33,709 nt of DNA. Origin: Legionellaceae bacterium (lineage in GTDB: Bacteria; Pseudomonadota; Gammaproteobacteria; Legionellales; Legionellaceae). Positions 1-8,580 of the stretch are shown one piece after another; position 1 is the stretch's first letter; every line of letters begins with the position of its first letter. A model generated the notes under the pieces. It was not told where the DNA came from, did no database searches, and saw only the letters and a program-made list of their open reading frames with translations. A program made the position numbers and the translations under genes. Where the stretch lies: contig JARGPO010000053.1 of NCBI GenBank assembly GCA_029213075.1, forward strand, positions 1 through 33,709, in the 5' to 3' direction.

Positions 1-117
1 TTGCCCTGACTTGTTCAGGGCATCCAGTCAAATTGATGTTTAAACTACTGGATGGCCCGAATAAATCGGGCCACGTAGGCAGGGACATATGTTGGTTACT
101 CTACAAAAAATATGTCC
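1..117. repeat. Composite palindromic intergenic repeat
   Basis: Four inverted repeats follow one another: GCCCTGA/TCAGGGC at 3-9 and 15-21 (5-nt loop), CATCCAGT/ACTGGATG at 21-28 and 47-54, GGCCCGA/TCGGGCC at 54-60 and 66-72 (5-nt loop), and GGACATAT/ATATGTCC at 83-90 and 110-117. The second palindrome abuts the first and third, so the block could fold into a cruciform or a multi-hairpin RNA. No coding potential is seen. It resembles the dispersed palindromic repeats of host-associated bacteria. The first or third hairpin lacks a U-run and is not a convincing terminator for gpsA. Confidence 0.6.
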
Positions 118-144
118 GCTGACTAATGGGTGGTGCTATACTTT

Positions 145-187
145 CCCGGCAAAGAATATCATGCTTAAAAGACTTTAAACATGTTCT
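145..187. repeat. Solitary IS end (copy of the element end at 8616-8657)
   Basis: A 24-base block at 164-187 matches the right terminal repeat at 8634-8657 except for one base (CAT for CAG). The flank also matches: CCCGGCAAAGAATATCATG here, CCTGGCAAAGCACATTATG there. No partner repeat or transposase remnant is visible beside it, so it looks like a solo end or a copy truncated by the window edge. Confidence 0.6.
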
Positions 188-224
188 AAAAATGCTTTTC
201 GGTGAATTGTCAGAACATCTGAAT

Positions 225-1217
225 TTAAAACTCTGGTTGCAGAGGTCTGTTCATTAAATCTAGAGCTGCGTCTTTTGGGGATTTAGTTCCTTGTAGGATT
301 GCATATACCTCATGACAAATAGGCATGTCAATTTTGCTCTCAGTGGATATTTCAAATATTTGTTTAGCGTTTTTACTGCCTTCAACAACTTGGCCAATAT
401 TGGTAAGTGCATCTTCCGAACTAATTCCTTGGCCAAGTTGAATACCAAATCGTCGGTTCCTAGATTGGTTATCTGTACAGGTAAGAACTAGATCCCCGAC
501 TCCAGCAAGACCCATAAATGTTTCTTGGCTTGCTCCAAGACTAGTTCCAAGGCGAATCATCTCAAGAAGTCCGCGGGTAATTAGGGCCGCTTTAGCATTT
601 GCCCCGTAATTTAGACCGTCGCTAATTCCACAGGCAATTGCTAGAATATTTTTGACCGCCCCGGCAATTTGCACTCCTAATAAATCATTTGATGAATAAC
701 AACGAAGGTTATTATTGTGCAGTGATGCGGTAATTGTACTGAGATAATTTATATCATTACCAGCAATTACTAGGGTTGTTGGTAATCCTTTGGCTACTTC
801 TTTAGCAAAAGATGGACCGGAAACAACAGCAATAGGGTAGGAGTCCCCCCATTTTTTATAAACTAATTCGCTTAGAGGTTTATTAGTTTTTGGATCAATA
901 CCTTTGGTTAACCAGGCTAGGCCATTTTTAGGTTTAGGTATTTTATCTAGGATAGAAGAAAATGAATGCGATGGAACAGCTATGATAATCTCGGATGCCT
1001 TCTCCAAGCAATTTTGCAAGTCATAATCAACTTGCAGATTACTTGGAAAAGGTGTGTCTGGTAGGTAACGTTGGTTACAACCAGACTTTTGCATATCAAG
1101 CACGTGTTGCTTATCTCGTCCCCACAGAATAACCGTGTGACCTCCTCTCGCCAAGTGAATGGCAACCGCTGTGCCCCATGAGCCAGCTCCTAGAATAGCA
1201 ACCACAAGATTCGTCAT
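225..1217 (-). CDS. gpsA: Glycerol-3-phosphate dehydrogenase [NAD(P)+]
   Basis: Cytosolic enzyme reducing dihydroxyacetone phosphate to sn-glycerol 3-phosphate, the backbone precursor of phospholipids. The 330-residue protein has the usual family length. The N-terminal Rossmann motif G-A-G-S-W-G is at residues 10-15, and the conserved G-A-V-K-N block near residue 188 carries the catalytic lysine. Motifs such as S-G-P-S-F-A and A-G-V-G-D-L are also visible. It starts 3 nt after secB stops, and gene order yibN-like, grxC, secB, gpsA is that of many gammaproteobacteria, so it is probably the last gene of that operon. No intrinsic terminator with a U-run was found downstream. Confidence 0.96.
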   Translation of the reverse strand: MTNLVVAILGAGSWGTAVAIHLARGGHTVILWGRDKQHVLDMQKSGCNQRYLPDTPFPSNLQVDYDLQNCLEKASEIIIAVPSHSFSSILDKIPKPKNGLAWLTKGIDPKTNKPLSELVYKKWGDSYPIAVVSGPSFAKEVAKGLPTTLVIAGNDINYLSTITASLHNNNLRCYSSNDLLGVQIAGAVKNILAIACGISDGLNYGANAKAALITRGLLEMIRLGTSLGASQETFMGLAGVGDLVLTCTDNQSRNRRFGIQLGQGISSEDALTNIGQVVEGSKNAKQIFEISTESKIDMPICHEVYAILQGTKSPKDAALDLMNRPLQPEF

Positions 1218-1219
1218 GA

Positions 1220-1699
1220 TTAGTGCTTTGTTTCATCCTCTTTTTGTTTTAGTTCTTCTAATTGTTGCATATAAAGTGCATCAAAGTTAATAGGCGCAAG
1301 TACTAATTGTGGAAAACTACCGCGCATAACTTCAGAAGAGATAACTTCACGAGCATATGGGAATAACATGCTAGGGCAAAAGCTATTTAGGATATGATCT
1401 AGTTGTTCTGCAGATGGTCCTTTAATAGTGAAGATCCCAGCCTGTTGAACTTCTACTAAAAATGCAGTTGTTCCATTGTTTTTAACAGTTGCTGTAACAG
1501 TTAGCTCAACTTCATACATGTCATCTTTAAGATCTGTGTGCTCTGTGTTTAAATCAAGATTTAATTCAGGTTCCCATTTCTCTTGAAAAACAGCAGGTGT
1601 GTTGCTTGTTTCGAATGATAAGTTTTTGATATATACACGTTGTACCATAAATTGTGAATCATCATCTTCAGGTTTTACATCTTCCGGTTTTGTAGTCAT
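1220..1699 (-). CDS. secB: Protein-export chaperone SecB
   Basis: Tetrameric cytosolic chaperone that holds precursors unfolded and hands them to SecA. At 159 residues it has the usual length. Visible family signatures are V-Q-R-V-Y-I-K-N-L-S-F-E near the N-terminus, the P-x-x-F-Q-E-x-W-x-P-E segment, and C-P-S-M-L-F-P-Y-A-R-E with the following P-Q-L-x-L-x-P-I-N-F. The acidic N-terminal extension and short charged tail are normal. It lies 3 nt from both grxC and gpsA in a tight operon. Confidence 0.96.
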   Translation of the reverse strand: MTTKPEDVKPEDDDSQFMVQRVYIKNLSFETSNTPAVFQEKWEPELNLDLNTEHTDLKDDMYEVELTVTATVKNNGTTAFLVEVQQAGIFTIKGPSAEQLDHILNSFCPSMLFPYAREVISSEVMRGSFPQLVLAPINFDALYMQQLEELKQKEDETKH

Positions 1700-1702
1700 T
1701 TT

Positions 1703-1957
1703 TTATCCTTGTAAAAGTTTATCTAGTTTTCCTTGTTCTTCTAAGGCATATATATCATCACACCCACCAATATGAGTACCGTTGATAAAAATCTGCGGCA
1801 CAGTATGCTGACCACTTTTAGTAATCATTTCGGCTCGTAGTGTTTGGTCATTATCGATAATAATATTATCAAAAGGTATATTTTTATTAAATAATAACTC
1901 TGCAGCACGTTTGCAAAATCCGCAGGTTGTTTTAGTATACATTATTACTTCAGTCAT
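1703..1957 (-). CDS. grxC: Glutaredoxin (GrxC-type)
   Basis: Small dithiol glutaredoxin (84 residues) that reduces disulfides and mixed disulfides using glutathione. The active site C-G-F-C is at residues 12-15, and the glutathione-binding T-V-P-Q-I-F and G-G-C-D-D motifs follow. It sits between a rhodanese gene and secB, the standard gammaproteobacterial position. The glutathione synthesis genes gshA and gshB lie about 1 kb away on the other strand, so the whole neighbourhood deals with thiols. Confidence 0.94.
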   Translation of the reverse strand: MTEVIMYTKTTCGFCKRAAELLFNKNIPFDNIIIDNDQTLRAEMITKSGQHTVPQIFINGTHIGGCDDIYALEEQGKLDKLLQG

Positions 1958-1971
1958 ATATAAAATTCCCG

Positions 1972-2391
1972 TTATTTTTTTATTATGGGTAGGCTAGCAG
2001 TTTTCCATGCTTCAATGCCACCATTTAAGACCATTGGATTAGTAAATTCTTTAGTCCGAATGTTTTTGGCAACTGCTGCCGCTTGTATACCTTTATTACA
2101 CACTAAAATTATAGTTTTATTCTTGTACTTATTCATTTTAGCAGTTTCAAAGTCGGCTTCGGATGCCCGAATTGAGCCAATTATGTGTCCGGCTTTAAAT
2201 GCCGCTGGATCGCGCAAATCGATAACGACTGCATTTTCGTGATTAATTAATTCTACCGCTTGCTCAGCTGACAATGTTTTACCTTGTTTGCGCATTTCTA
2301 GGTATTCATTGATAAAAACCAAGAAACTAAGAATGACAAAAGCTAAGCTTAACTGCCAGTGATTTTGTATAAATTGACCTAAGTGATCCAT
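1972..2391 (-). CDS. Membrane-anchored single-domain rhodanese (YibN-like)
   Basis: A 139-residue protein with one N-terminal membrane segment (about residues 13-28, rich in L, F, V and I) followed by a rhodanese domain. The domain shows V-V-I-D-L-R-D and G-H-I-I-G-S, with the active-site loop L-V-C-N-K-G at residues 96-101 (Cys98). It is likely a sulfurtransferase or persulfide carrier facing the cytoplasm. It is first in the apparent operon with grxC, secB and gpsA, matching yibN in Escherichia coli. Substrate unknown. Confidence 0.88.
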   Translation of the reverse strand: MDHLGQFIQNHWQLSLAFVILSFLVFINEYLEMRKQGKTLSAEQAVELINHENAVVIDLRDPAAFKAGHIIGSIRASEADFETAKMNKYKNKTIILVCNKGIQAAAVAKNIRTKEFTNPMVLNGGIEAWKTASLPIIKK

Positions 2392-2436
2392 GTTGAACCT
2401 TTTGTAATAGCGTAAATGGTGAGAGTATAAAGATGT

Positions 2437-2790
2437 TTAGTGGCTCTCGTCAATTCTAGTTTTAGTTGGGTAGCCAGCTGCGGCCCAAGCTACGATTCCA
2501 CCATCGACTGAATATACATCTTTATATCCTAATTGTAATAGAGCGTTTGCTGCGTGTAGAGATCTGACGCCACTTCGACAATGTAGGTAGATGGGTAGTG
2601 AAATTTCAGGAATTTTATCGGAAATTTGGGATAATAGGTTATCTTTAGAAATATGTAGTGCTTTTGGTATGTGAATGTCTTGCCATTCTTCTAGTTCTCG
2701 CACATCAATTAAGCATATTTGATCGTTGTTATCATATTGTTTTTTCAACTCATTTACGCTGATTGTTTGTACAGCATGTTCTTTTTCCAT
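2437..2790 (-). CDS. Soluble single-domain rhodanese (GlpE/PspE-like)
   Basis: A 117-residue rhodanese without signal peptide or membrane segment. It shows L-I-D-V-R-E-L-E-E-W, the active loop L-H-C-R-S-G-V-R-S with Cys71, and the C-terminal G-G-I-V-A-W-A-A-A-G-Y-P motif. The C-R-S-G-x-R loop is typical of thiosulfate sulfurtransferases, but substrate choice cannot be read from it. It lies just upstream of the anchored rhodanese on the same strand and is divergent from gshA with about 76 nt between the starts. Confidence 0.88.
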   Translation of the reverse strand: MEKEHAVQTISVNELKKQYDNNDQICLIDVRELEEWQDIHIPKALHISKDNLLSQISDKIPEISLPIYLHCRSGVRSLHAANALLQLGYKDVYSVDGGIVAWAAAGYPTKTRIDESH

Positions 2791-2866
2791 TGGAAATTCC
2801 TCTTTTTTAATGTAAATATCTTTGTCTACATGCTATCCTATTTGCAACTTTTTGTTAAGGATTAGT

Positions 2867-4156
2867 ATGACGTTTCTTGAATTACCATTACCGCAGATAA
2901 CAATGGCGCATGATGGACCATTGTTTCCAGTTGAAGAAGTTATTTTAAAAAGCTTTCCGGAAATAGAAAATTGGTTTCGTAAGTCATTTGAGAATACTCC
3001 TCCACCAATTATGTCATCTGTTGATTTAAGACATGCTCGTTATAAGCTTGCACCGGTTGATACTAATTTGTTTCCGGCTGGTTTTAATAATTTAAATCCA
3101 GAATTCATGCCAATGTGTATCCAGGCTGCTCAGTCCATCCTGAGTGCCAACTGTACTAATATTCTTTTAATTCCAGAAAATCATACTCGTAACACTTTCT
3201 ACGCACAAAGCTTGTTAGTGTTACGCGATATATTTATGCAAGCAGGTTTTATTGTGCGCCTGGGTAATATAGATGAGAGTGTTAGAACAAACATTGAGAT
3301 GAAAACTGATGATGGTAAGGTCTTGTTATTAGAACCGTTGATTCGTACTGAAAATAAGGTAGGATTGGCGGATTTTGATCCTTGTTTAGTTTTATTAAAT
3401 AATGATTTGTCAGCTGGCATTCCTGAGATTTTAACGAAACTAGCGCAAAGGGTTGAACCTTCATTATTGCTTGGTTGGTCGTCTAGATTTAAATCTTCAC
3501 ATTTTGATATTTATAATCAGGTGGCTTCTGAATTTGCTGAGCTAATTAATATTGATCCGTGGTTTATTAATCCACTATTTAAAATACAAAGTGATGTGGA
3601 CTTCATGTTACAAGTTGGGATTGAAAGTTTAGCAGCAGAGGTTGATGAGTTAATAGTTTTAATTAAAGAAAAATATGCTCAATATAATATTACTGATAAG
3701 CCATTTGTTGTCATCAAAGCCGATAATGGTACTTATGGTATGAGTGTTATGATGGTGCAAAGCGGTGATGAGTTGTTGGCTATTAATCGTAAGAACAGAA
3801 CTAAAATGTCGATGACTAAAGGTCGCCAAAAAGTCAGTAGGGTGATTATTCAAGAAGGAGTTTATAGTTTTGAGACTATGAATAACTTTGTATCTGAGCC
3901 GGTTATTTATATGTTAGGCCAGTATGTTGTTGGTGGTTTTTATCGGGTGCATCGAAATTTGGGTGTTGATGATAATCTTAATGCGCCTGGCATGCATTTT
4001 GAGCCTTTGGCTTTTGCTAAGTCTTGTAATATGCCATCTAAAGAATTAGATGTTGAAGATCCACCTAACAGATTTTACGTCTACAGTGTTGTTGCCAGGT
4101 TGGCGGCATTATCCGCTGCGCGGGAGATGATTGTTGCTGGAAATATTGCTTCTTAA
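2867..4156 (+). CDS. gshA: Glutamate-cysteine ligase, Acidithiobacillus-type family
   Basis: First step of glutathione synthesis: ATP-dependent joining of L-glutamate and L-cysteine. The protein (429 residues from this start) resembles the GshA family first defined from Acidithiobacillus ferrooxidans, not the enterobacterial GshA family. Recognisable are the early D-L-R-H-A-R-Y-K motif, F-P-A-G-F-N-N-L, the V-I-K-A-D-N-G-T-Y-G-M ATP-grasp-like stretch and G-G-F-Y-R-V-H near the C-terminus. The ATG at 2867 is chosen because AAGGA lies 6 nt upstream; an in-frame start at 2822 lacks such a site. gshB follows 19 nt downstream. Confidence 0.9.
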   Translation: MTFLELPLPQITMAHDGPLFPVEEVILKSFPEIENWFRKSFENTPPPIMSSVDLRHARYKLAPVDTNLFPAGFNNLNPEFMPMCIQAAQSILSANCTNILLIPENHTRNTFYAQSLLVLRDIFMQAGFIVRLGNIDESVRTNIEMKTDDGKVLLLEPLIRTENKVGLADFDPCLVLLNNDLSAGIPEILTKLAQRVEPSLLLGWSSRFKSSHFDIYNQVASEFAELINIDPWFINPLFKIQSDVDFMLQVGIESLAAEVDELIVLIKEKYAQYNITDKPFVVIKADNGTYGMSVMMVQSGDELLAINRKNRTKMSMTKGRQKVSRVIIQEGVYSFETMNNFVSEPVIYMLGQYVVGGFYRVHRNLGVDDNLNAPGMHFEPLAFAKSCNMPSKELDVEDPPNRFYVYSVVARLAALSAAREMIVAGNIAS

Positions 4157-4175
4157 TTAATTAAAGGGATTTCTT

Positions 4176-5126
4176 ATGAAAATAGCAGTTTTTATGGATC
4201 CAATCCATTTGCTAAAGCCACATAAAGACTCATCTGTTGCGATGTTAAAGAGTGCACAGGAAATGGGTTGGGAGTGTTACTTTTTCACCCAAAATGATTT
4301 GTATTGTCGAGATGGTCGTGCTTTTGCAGTAATTAATTCAATTCAAATTGGGGATGTTTGCTCTACAAATTGGGCTTTAACGGAGACTCTTGGTGAGCGA
4401 GAACTAGCTGATTTTGATATTATTTTGATTAGAAAAGATCCTCCTTTTACGATGGAGTATATTTACGCAATGCAAATTTTGGATTTGGCTCAGAAGGCTG
4501 GAGTTTTAGTTGCTAATAATCCAAACAGTATTTGTGACTTAGGCGAAAAAACCTATACTCTTCATTATCCTGATTTGTGTCCTAAAACACTAGTTAGTTC
4601 CAATATTAGTCGGTTACGTGAGTTTTGGGACGAGCACAAAAGTGTTATTTTCAAACCTCTGGATGGGATGGGGGGGCAAGGAATTTTTCATGTAAATGAA
4701 GATGGTAGTAATTTATCGGTTGTTCTTGAGTTATTAACCAACAAAGAAAATACAACGATAATGGCGCAAAAATACATCCCTGAAATTAAGACTCATGGCG
4801 ATAAAAGAGTTTTACTAGTAAATGGTGAGCCTATTCCCTATGCTTTGGCAAGAATGCCTGCAAAAGGTGAGTTGAGAGGAAATTTATGTGCTGGTGGTAC
4901 AGGTCATGTGGTCCCGATTACATCTCGAGATAGGGAAATATGTGATCAATTATCTAGCGATTTAAAAGCTAGAGGATTATATTTTGTTGGCATAGACATT
5001 ATTGGTGATTATTTAACGGAGATAAATGTCACGAGCCCAACTTGTATAAACGAAATAGGTAGTGAAACTGGTTTAGATATAGCTAGAAGTTATATGTTGG
5101 TTTTAGAAGAGCTCAGATCTAGATAG
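4176..5126 (+). CDS. gshB: Glutathione synthetase
   Basis: ATP-grasp ligase adding glycine to gamma-glutamylcysteine; 316 residues, the normal bacterial length. Signatures are M-D-P-I-H near the start, R-K-D-P-P-F, the F-K-P-L-D-G-M-G-G-Q-G glycine-rich ATP loop, G-D-K-R-V-L-L and N-V-T-S-P-T at the C-terminus. It is preceded by AAAGGGA and follows gshA in an apparent two-gene operon. The terminator overlaps its last codons. Confidence 0.96.
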   Translation: MKIAVFMDPIHLLKPHKDSSVAMLKSAQEMGWECYFFTQNDLYCRDGRAFAVINSIQIGDVCSTNWALTETLGERELADFDIILIRKDPPFTMEYIYAMQILDLAQKAGVLVANNPNSICDLGEKTYTLHYPDLCPKTLVSSNISRLREFWDEHKSVIFKPLDGMGGQGIFHVNEDGSNLSVVLELLTNKENTTIMAQKYIPEIKTHGDKRVLLVNGEPIPYALARMPAKGELRGNLCAGGTGHVVPITSRDREICDQLSSDLKARGLYFVGIDIIGDYLTEINVTSPTCINEIGSETGLDIARSYMLVLEELRSR

Positions 5127-5143
5127 AGCTCTTCTGTTTTTTT
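5105..5143 (+). terminator. Intrinsic terminator of gshAB
   Basis: A perfect 10-bp stem, AGAAGAGCTC at 5105-5114 and GAGCTCTTCT at 5126-5135, has an 11-nt loop and is followed by G and seven T. It overlaps the gshB 3' end and touches the stop of the convergent mlaA. Confidence 0.92.
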
Positions 5144-5960
5144 AACCAGCTAATGATGGGATAGGGGCGATACTGCTTTGCGCCGTTGTTAGAGGGAACT
5201 GAGATGGGGTGCCATTAGCTGGTTGTTCTGGTAGGATTTCATCTTGGTCTTCCTCCTCGATGTATAAATCACCAATTGGTTGTTGTGGCGCACCATTGAT
5301 TAGGTAATTTCTATGTTGTAGGTATGCATCACGCATGAACGCATATTTATCTAAAGAAAGATTTATTAGTTTATCGGTATCGAGCATTTGCGATCGAAGA
5401 TCAACATATCTTACTCCAAGAATACTAAATATTACCGCATCTGGTTGAATATATGGATATGGTGTAAAGAACACATAATCAAACATTAATCCCATTCCAT
5501 CTCGAATAGTACTTGGTCCTAAAAATGGAATAACGACATAAGGGGAATTTTTATCACCCCATTTAGCAAAAGTTAATCCTAGGTCATTACTATGAGGAGG
5601 CAGGCTAAAAGTGCTAGCCGGATCAAATATTCCACCAATACCAATAGAGGTGTTTATAATAAAACGCCAAGTATCTTTGATGGCACTATTCATATCATTT
5701 TGGAGAATATCATTGGCAACAGTAGGCAGCATATTTACATTATTATAGACATTATTTATTCCAGCTCGAACTCGACTTGGAATAATTTTTGTGTAGGCTT
5801 GCGCCGGTGGTTTTAAAATATATTTATCCACCTGAGAGTTAAAGGCGTATATTTTCCTATTGATAGGTTCAAATGGGTCTACAGGATTTGTCCCTCTGAG
5901 AGCGCAGGACTGTAAGGTTAAAATGCTAATTATAGTTATCACATGTTTAAATAAGCGCAT
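5142..5960 (-). CDS. mlaA: MlaA (VacJ) outer-membrane lipoprotein
   Basis: Outer-membrane lipoprotein of the Mla system, which removes mislocalised phospholipids from the outer leaflet. The 272-residue protein has a lipoprotein signal peptide with lipobox L-Q-S-C (Cys19 acylated). The signature D-P-F-E-P-I-N-R-K-I-Y-A-F-N lies just after it, followed by R-F-I-I-N-T-S-I-G-I-G-G-I-F-D-P-A and G-D-K-N-S-P-Y-V-V-I-P-F-L-G-P-S. The last 40 residues are acidic and proline/glutamine-rich, which is common. No other mla genes are in the window. Confidence 0.94.
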   Translation of the reverse strand: MRLFKHVITIISILTLQSCALRGTNPVDPFEPINRKIYAFNSQVDKYILKPPAQAYTKIIPSRVRAGINNVYNNVNMLPTVANDILQNDMNSAIKDTWRFIINTSIGIGGIFDPASTFSLPPHSNDLGLTFAKWGDKNSPYVVIPFLGPSTIRDGMGLMFDYVFFTPYPYIQPDAVIFSILGVRYVDLRSQMLDTDKLINLSLDKYAFMRDAYLQHRNYLINGAPQQPIGDLYIEEEDQDEILPEQPANGTPSQFPLTTAQSSIAPIPSLAG

Positions 5961-6053
5961 AGCAACTTCGTTATTTTAAATCTTAATAACTATCCTACAC
6001 CAGAATATTAAAATAACCTATCAATATACAATATCTTTATACACTTGAGTTGA

Positions 6054-8156
6054 TTACACTCTATTTACCATTGCAATTTCTTCTTCATCTAAATCAATGT
6101 CATGTTCTATTTGAGAATTTTGTTTTTCTTTCTCTTTTTTAGTTTCAAAAACAATATATTCTGTATTGCTATGAGGTGAGAAAAGAGTTAGTCCATAGTT
6201 TTGATCTTTTTGTTTCATATAAATATCTGTATGTTCTTCTTTATCCATTATTTTAGGTTTTAAAATACATTTGTAAATGGAATTTAATACTATGCTCATA
6301 ACACATAGGGCTGTAGCAACAAAGTATTCATTTGAGGTATTAGTTTGCTCAATATTGTTTTTTATAACACCATTAGAAACATTTGTTCTTGCAACAAACG
6401 CAAATAGTAAGCTTGTAGTAAAAGCCGACCAAGCTCCAACGCCACCAGCTAATGTGATTGCTTCGCCCATTCTATGATGGATATTGTGACCAAGTTCGTC
6501 GAATATACTGCGATTTGCTATACCATTAAAAACAGAAAAGAGCATCATAACTAAAAAAATCATTCCTGGATCTAGGGGATATGAAGCAAAGATGGCTGTT
6601 GTAACTCCCATACCGGTTAATGCAATGTTAGTATTAATAAAAGGATGTTTTAAATTTAGAGAAAAATACGCCCTAAATAGAGAGGAAATAGTAATAATAC
6701 TACCTGTGTATATACTTAATAACCCCGCAGGAACTCCTCGTTGAGAAAAAGTTAGATTTCCGGTTGATCCAACAGCAAGAAGCAATCCAAAGCTGACAAT
6801 ATAGTTAAAAACACCTCTGCCAATTTCTATTTTTTCATTCAGGGTTAGATTTTCAAATTTTTTCAAAAATGACCCCCCTAGATCACCGGAAAGAAAGCTT
6901 CTTTGACCTAAGTGGACAGATGTATATCTTGCAAGTTCCTCGGATATATCTTCTTTTCGTAATTGATCTAAATAAGAATTTTGTAAAAGAAACGCAGATG
7001 CTATCATTCCAGCTAGAGTAATACCGCTAATTAATCCGTAAAAACCATTTAGTTTTGCATATGGAATCAGAGCTGCAGATAAAAACAATGTAAAAGGTGG
7101 GGTTAGATTACCTAATCCAGCAATGGCGCTTGTTGATTTTTTTGAGGGTGCTCGACTCATATTCCCTAAAAGATTGTCCATATAGCTTGGTTTTGAACTT
7201 ACTAATATCTTTAGTCTTTCTGCATATTGGTCTATAGATTCATCTGGAGCACTTTGTAGTGATAAAGATATTGCTGAAAAAGCGCTTATTCCTAATCCTG
7301 AAATAACATTGGCACATAAAAGTAGTCCATACGGCAAGCTGTTAGCAGATACTTCTTCAAGTTTTACAGATTCAATTATGGCAAATATTGAAAACAATCC
7401 AATGGTGCTACTTGCAAGAAAACCCATGACAGCTTCTTTCCCATGTCCTCGAATGGTCTGATCCGCAACTATCAAACGAGCTAATCCACCAAGTGCTGTT
7501 GGTGATATGGAAATAAGTAAGCGCTGAAAAGGTGAAACACTTAATAGGCGAGCGGCAACAATATTGCCGAGCACGCTTGGTGCAAATCCAATACCATAGG
7601 ACAGAAGTGCACCAAGAAAATTAGCATTTGGACTATTTTGCAAGCTTTCTATAAGGTCATCACTTGCACTAAGATGAGGAGGAATTAGTGTTCGAATAGG
7701 GATGTCATGCTCTTTTGCTGCGCGGAGTAGATGATGATGATCACCATGAAAGTTAGGATATAACAAGCGTTCAAAAAGAACATAGGTTAGGAATGAACAA
7801 TGATTTTGTGCAAGAGTTAGATCATTTTTAATGAATGAGGAGAATGTTTGTTCCTTACTGCTTTTTATACAATTACATAATCCAGTCAGTGCGTCAATAA
7901 AAGTAGTGTTGGCATCAATTATAGGATTGCTATCAATTAAGATAGTTAACTGTTTTTGAATATAATCTAATCTGGTCTTGTCAATAGTATTTTCTGTATC
8001 ATCAGCAGAATCTATCATCGTTCTTAGCCATTCGGTAAGAACTTCCGTATTATTTATCAGCTCAGGGTTTAATTTATCTTTTAATGTCTGAAAAGAATCA
8101 TCGCTAGTTGACTCCCAAATATTAGTTAACAAGTTTTTTGTGTTTTCCTTGGTCAT
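6054..8156 (-). CDS. Divergent MFS-like membrane protein with N-terminal extension
   Basis: A 700-residue protein. Residues 1 to about 170 are soluble and helical. From about residue 180 to 645 there are 10-12 hydrophobic segments, and the last 55 residues are highly charged, including D-E-E-E-I near the end. Several spacings recall the nitrate/nitrite porter (NNP, NarK) branch of the major facilitator superfamily: G-L-G-N-L-T-P-P in an early segment, L-F-R-A-Y-F between segments, and F-N-G-I-A-N-R-S-I-F followed by a G-x-x-G-A-W-S-A-F stretch. The similarity is judged by eye and is weak, and the substrate is unknown. The long N-terminal domain is not normal for MFS porters. The gene stands alone among accessory sequence. 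Confidence 0.5.
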   Translation of the reverse strand: MTKENTKNLLTNIWESTSDDSFQTLKDKLNPELINNTEVLTEWLRTMIDSADDTENTIDKTRLDYIQKQLTILIDSNPIIDANTTFIDALTGLCNCIKSSKEQTFSSFIKNDLTLAQNHCSFLTYVLFERLLYPNFHGDHHHLLRAAKEHDIPIRTLIPPHLSASDDLIESLQNSPNANFLGALLSYGIGFAPSVLGNIVAARLLSVSPFQRLLISISPTALGGLARLIVADQTIRGHGKEAVMGFLASSTIGLFSIFAIIESVKLEEVSANSLPYGLLLCANVISGLGISAFSAISLSLQSAPDESIDQYAERLKILVSSKPSYMDNLLGNMSRAPSKKSTSAIAGLGNLTPPFTLFLSAALIPYAKLNGFYGLISGITLAGMIASAFLLQNSYLDQLRKEDISEELARYTSVHLGQRSFLSGDLGGSFLKKFENLTLNEKIEIGRGVFNYIVSFGLLLAVGSTGNLTFSQRGVPAGLLSIYTGSIITISSLFRAYFSLNLKHPFINTNIALTGMGVTTAIFASYPLDPGMIFLVMMLFSVFNGIANRSIFDELGHNIHHRMGEAITLAGGVGAWSAFTTSLLFAFVARTNVSNGVIKNNIEQTNTSNEYFVATALCVMSIVLNSIYKCILKPKIMDKEEHTDIYMKQKDQNYGLTLFSPHSNTEYIVFETKKEKEKQNSQIEHDIDLDEEEIAMVNRV

Positions 8157-8329
8157 ACTAGCTTGAACCTTTGCACGAAAAAATGTTTTCGGACTCTAAC
8201 AAAGATAGAAATGTATTGCAAACAACATCATTATAATTAATAGAAACATCTTGGGATATATCTACGAAATGATTTAATGAAGGCCGCTTATCGTGTCATC
8301 TCCTGGTATTTCATCTTCTAAGAACCTGT

Positions 8330-8464
8330 TTAAAGTCTTTTAAGGAATAAAATTAAGAATGCAAGCACTACCATTTGTAAACTTGTGTTTATCTTTATTT
8401 TACATCTTTTACACAACACCAGTATAAATCGTTCTATTGCGTCTATTAGCCATGATGTAAATGG
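8330..8464 (-). pseudogene. Transposase C-terminal remnant
   Basis: On the minus strand, 44 codons stay open up to a stop lying inside the terminal inverted repeat. They include W-L-I-D-A-I-E-R-F-I and a hydrophobic tail ending V-V-L-A-F-L-I-L-F-L-K-R-L. This pattern (tryptophan, D/E-rich helix, then a hydrophobic helix ending L-x-R-L right at the IS end) resembles the end of IS5-superfamily transposases. A stop codon lies just upstream and no catalytic DDE residues remain in the window. Confidence 0.5.
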
Positions 8465-8540
8465 TTACTTAACTGCCATGCCTTGGTAGAAAAAATATGG
8501 ATTATCAGCGCACCTGTAGGTTAACTCAACAAATTAAAGC

Positions 8541-8580
8541 CACTGGATTGCTTCAGCGCTGCGTACTTCGCAACGACGAC
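8541..8580. repeat. Dispersed palindromic repeat inside the IS remnant
   Basis: The stretch CACTGGATTGCTTCAGCGC followed by TGCGTACTTCGCAACGACGAC resembles the widespread REP-like repeat of the form CTGGATTGCTTCGTCGC...GCAATGAC seen in many host-associated proteobacteria. The spacer between the IS ends would otherwise be transposase sequence. A related fragment (TACGCTCGCGATGACA) is at 13612-13627. The rest of 8157-8776 holds no gene I can support. Confidence 0.45.
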
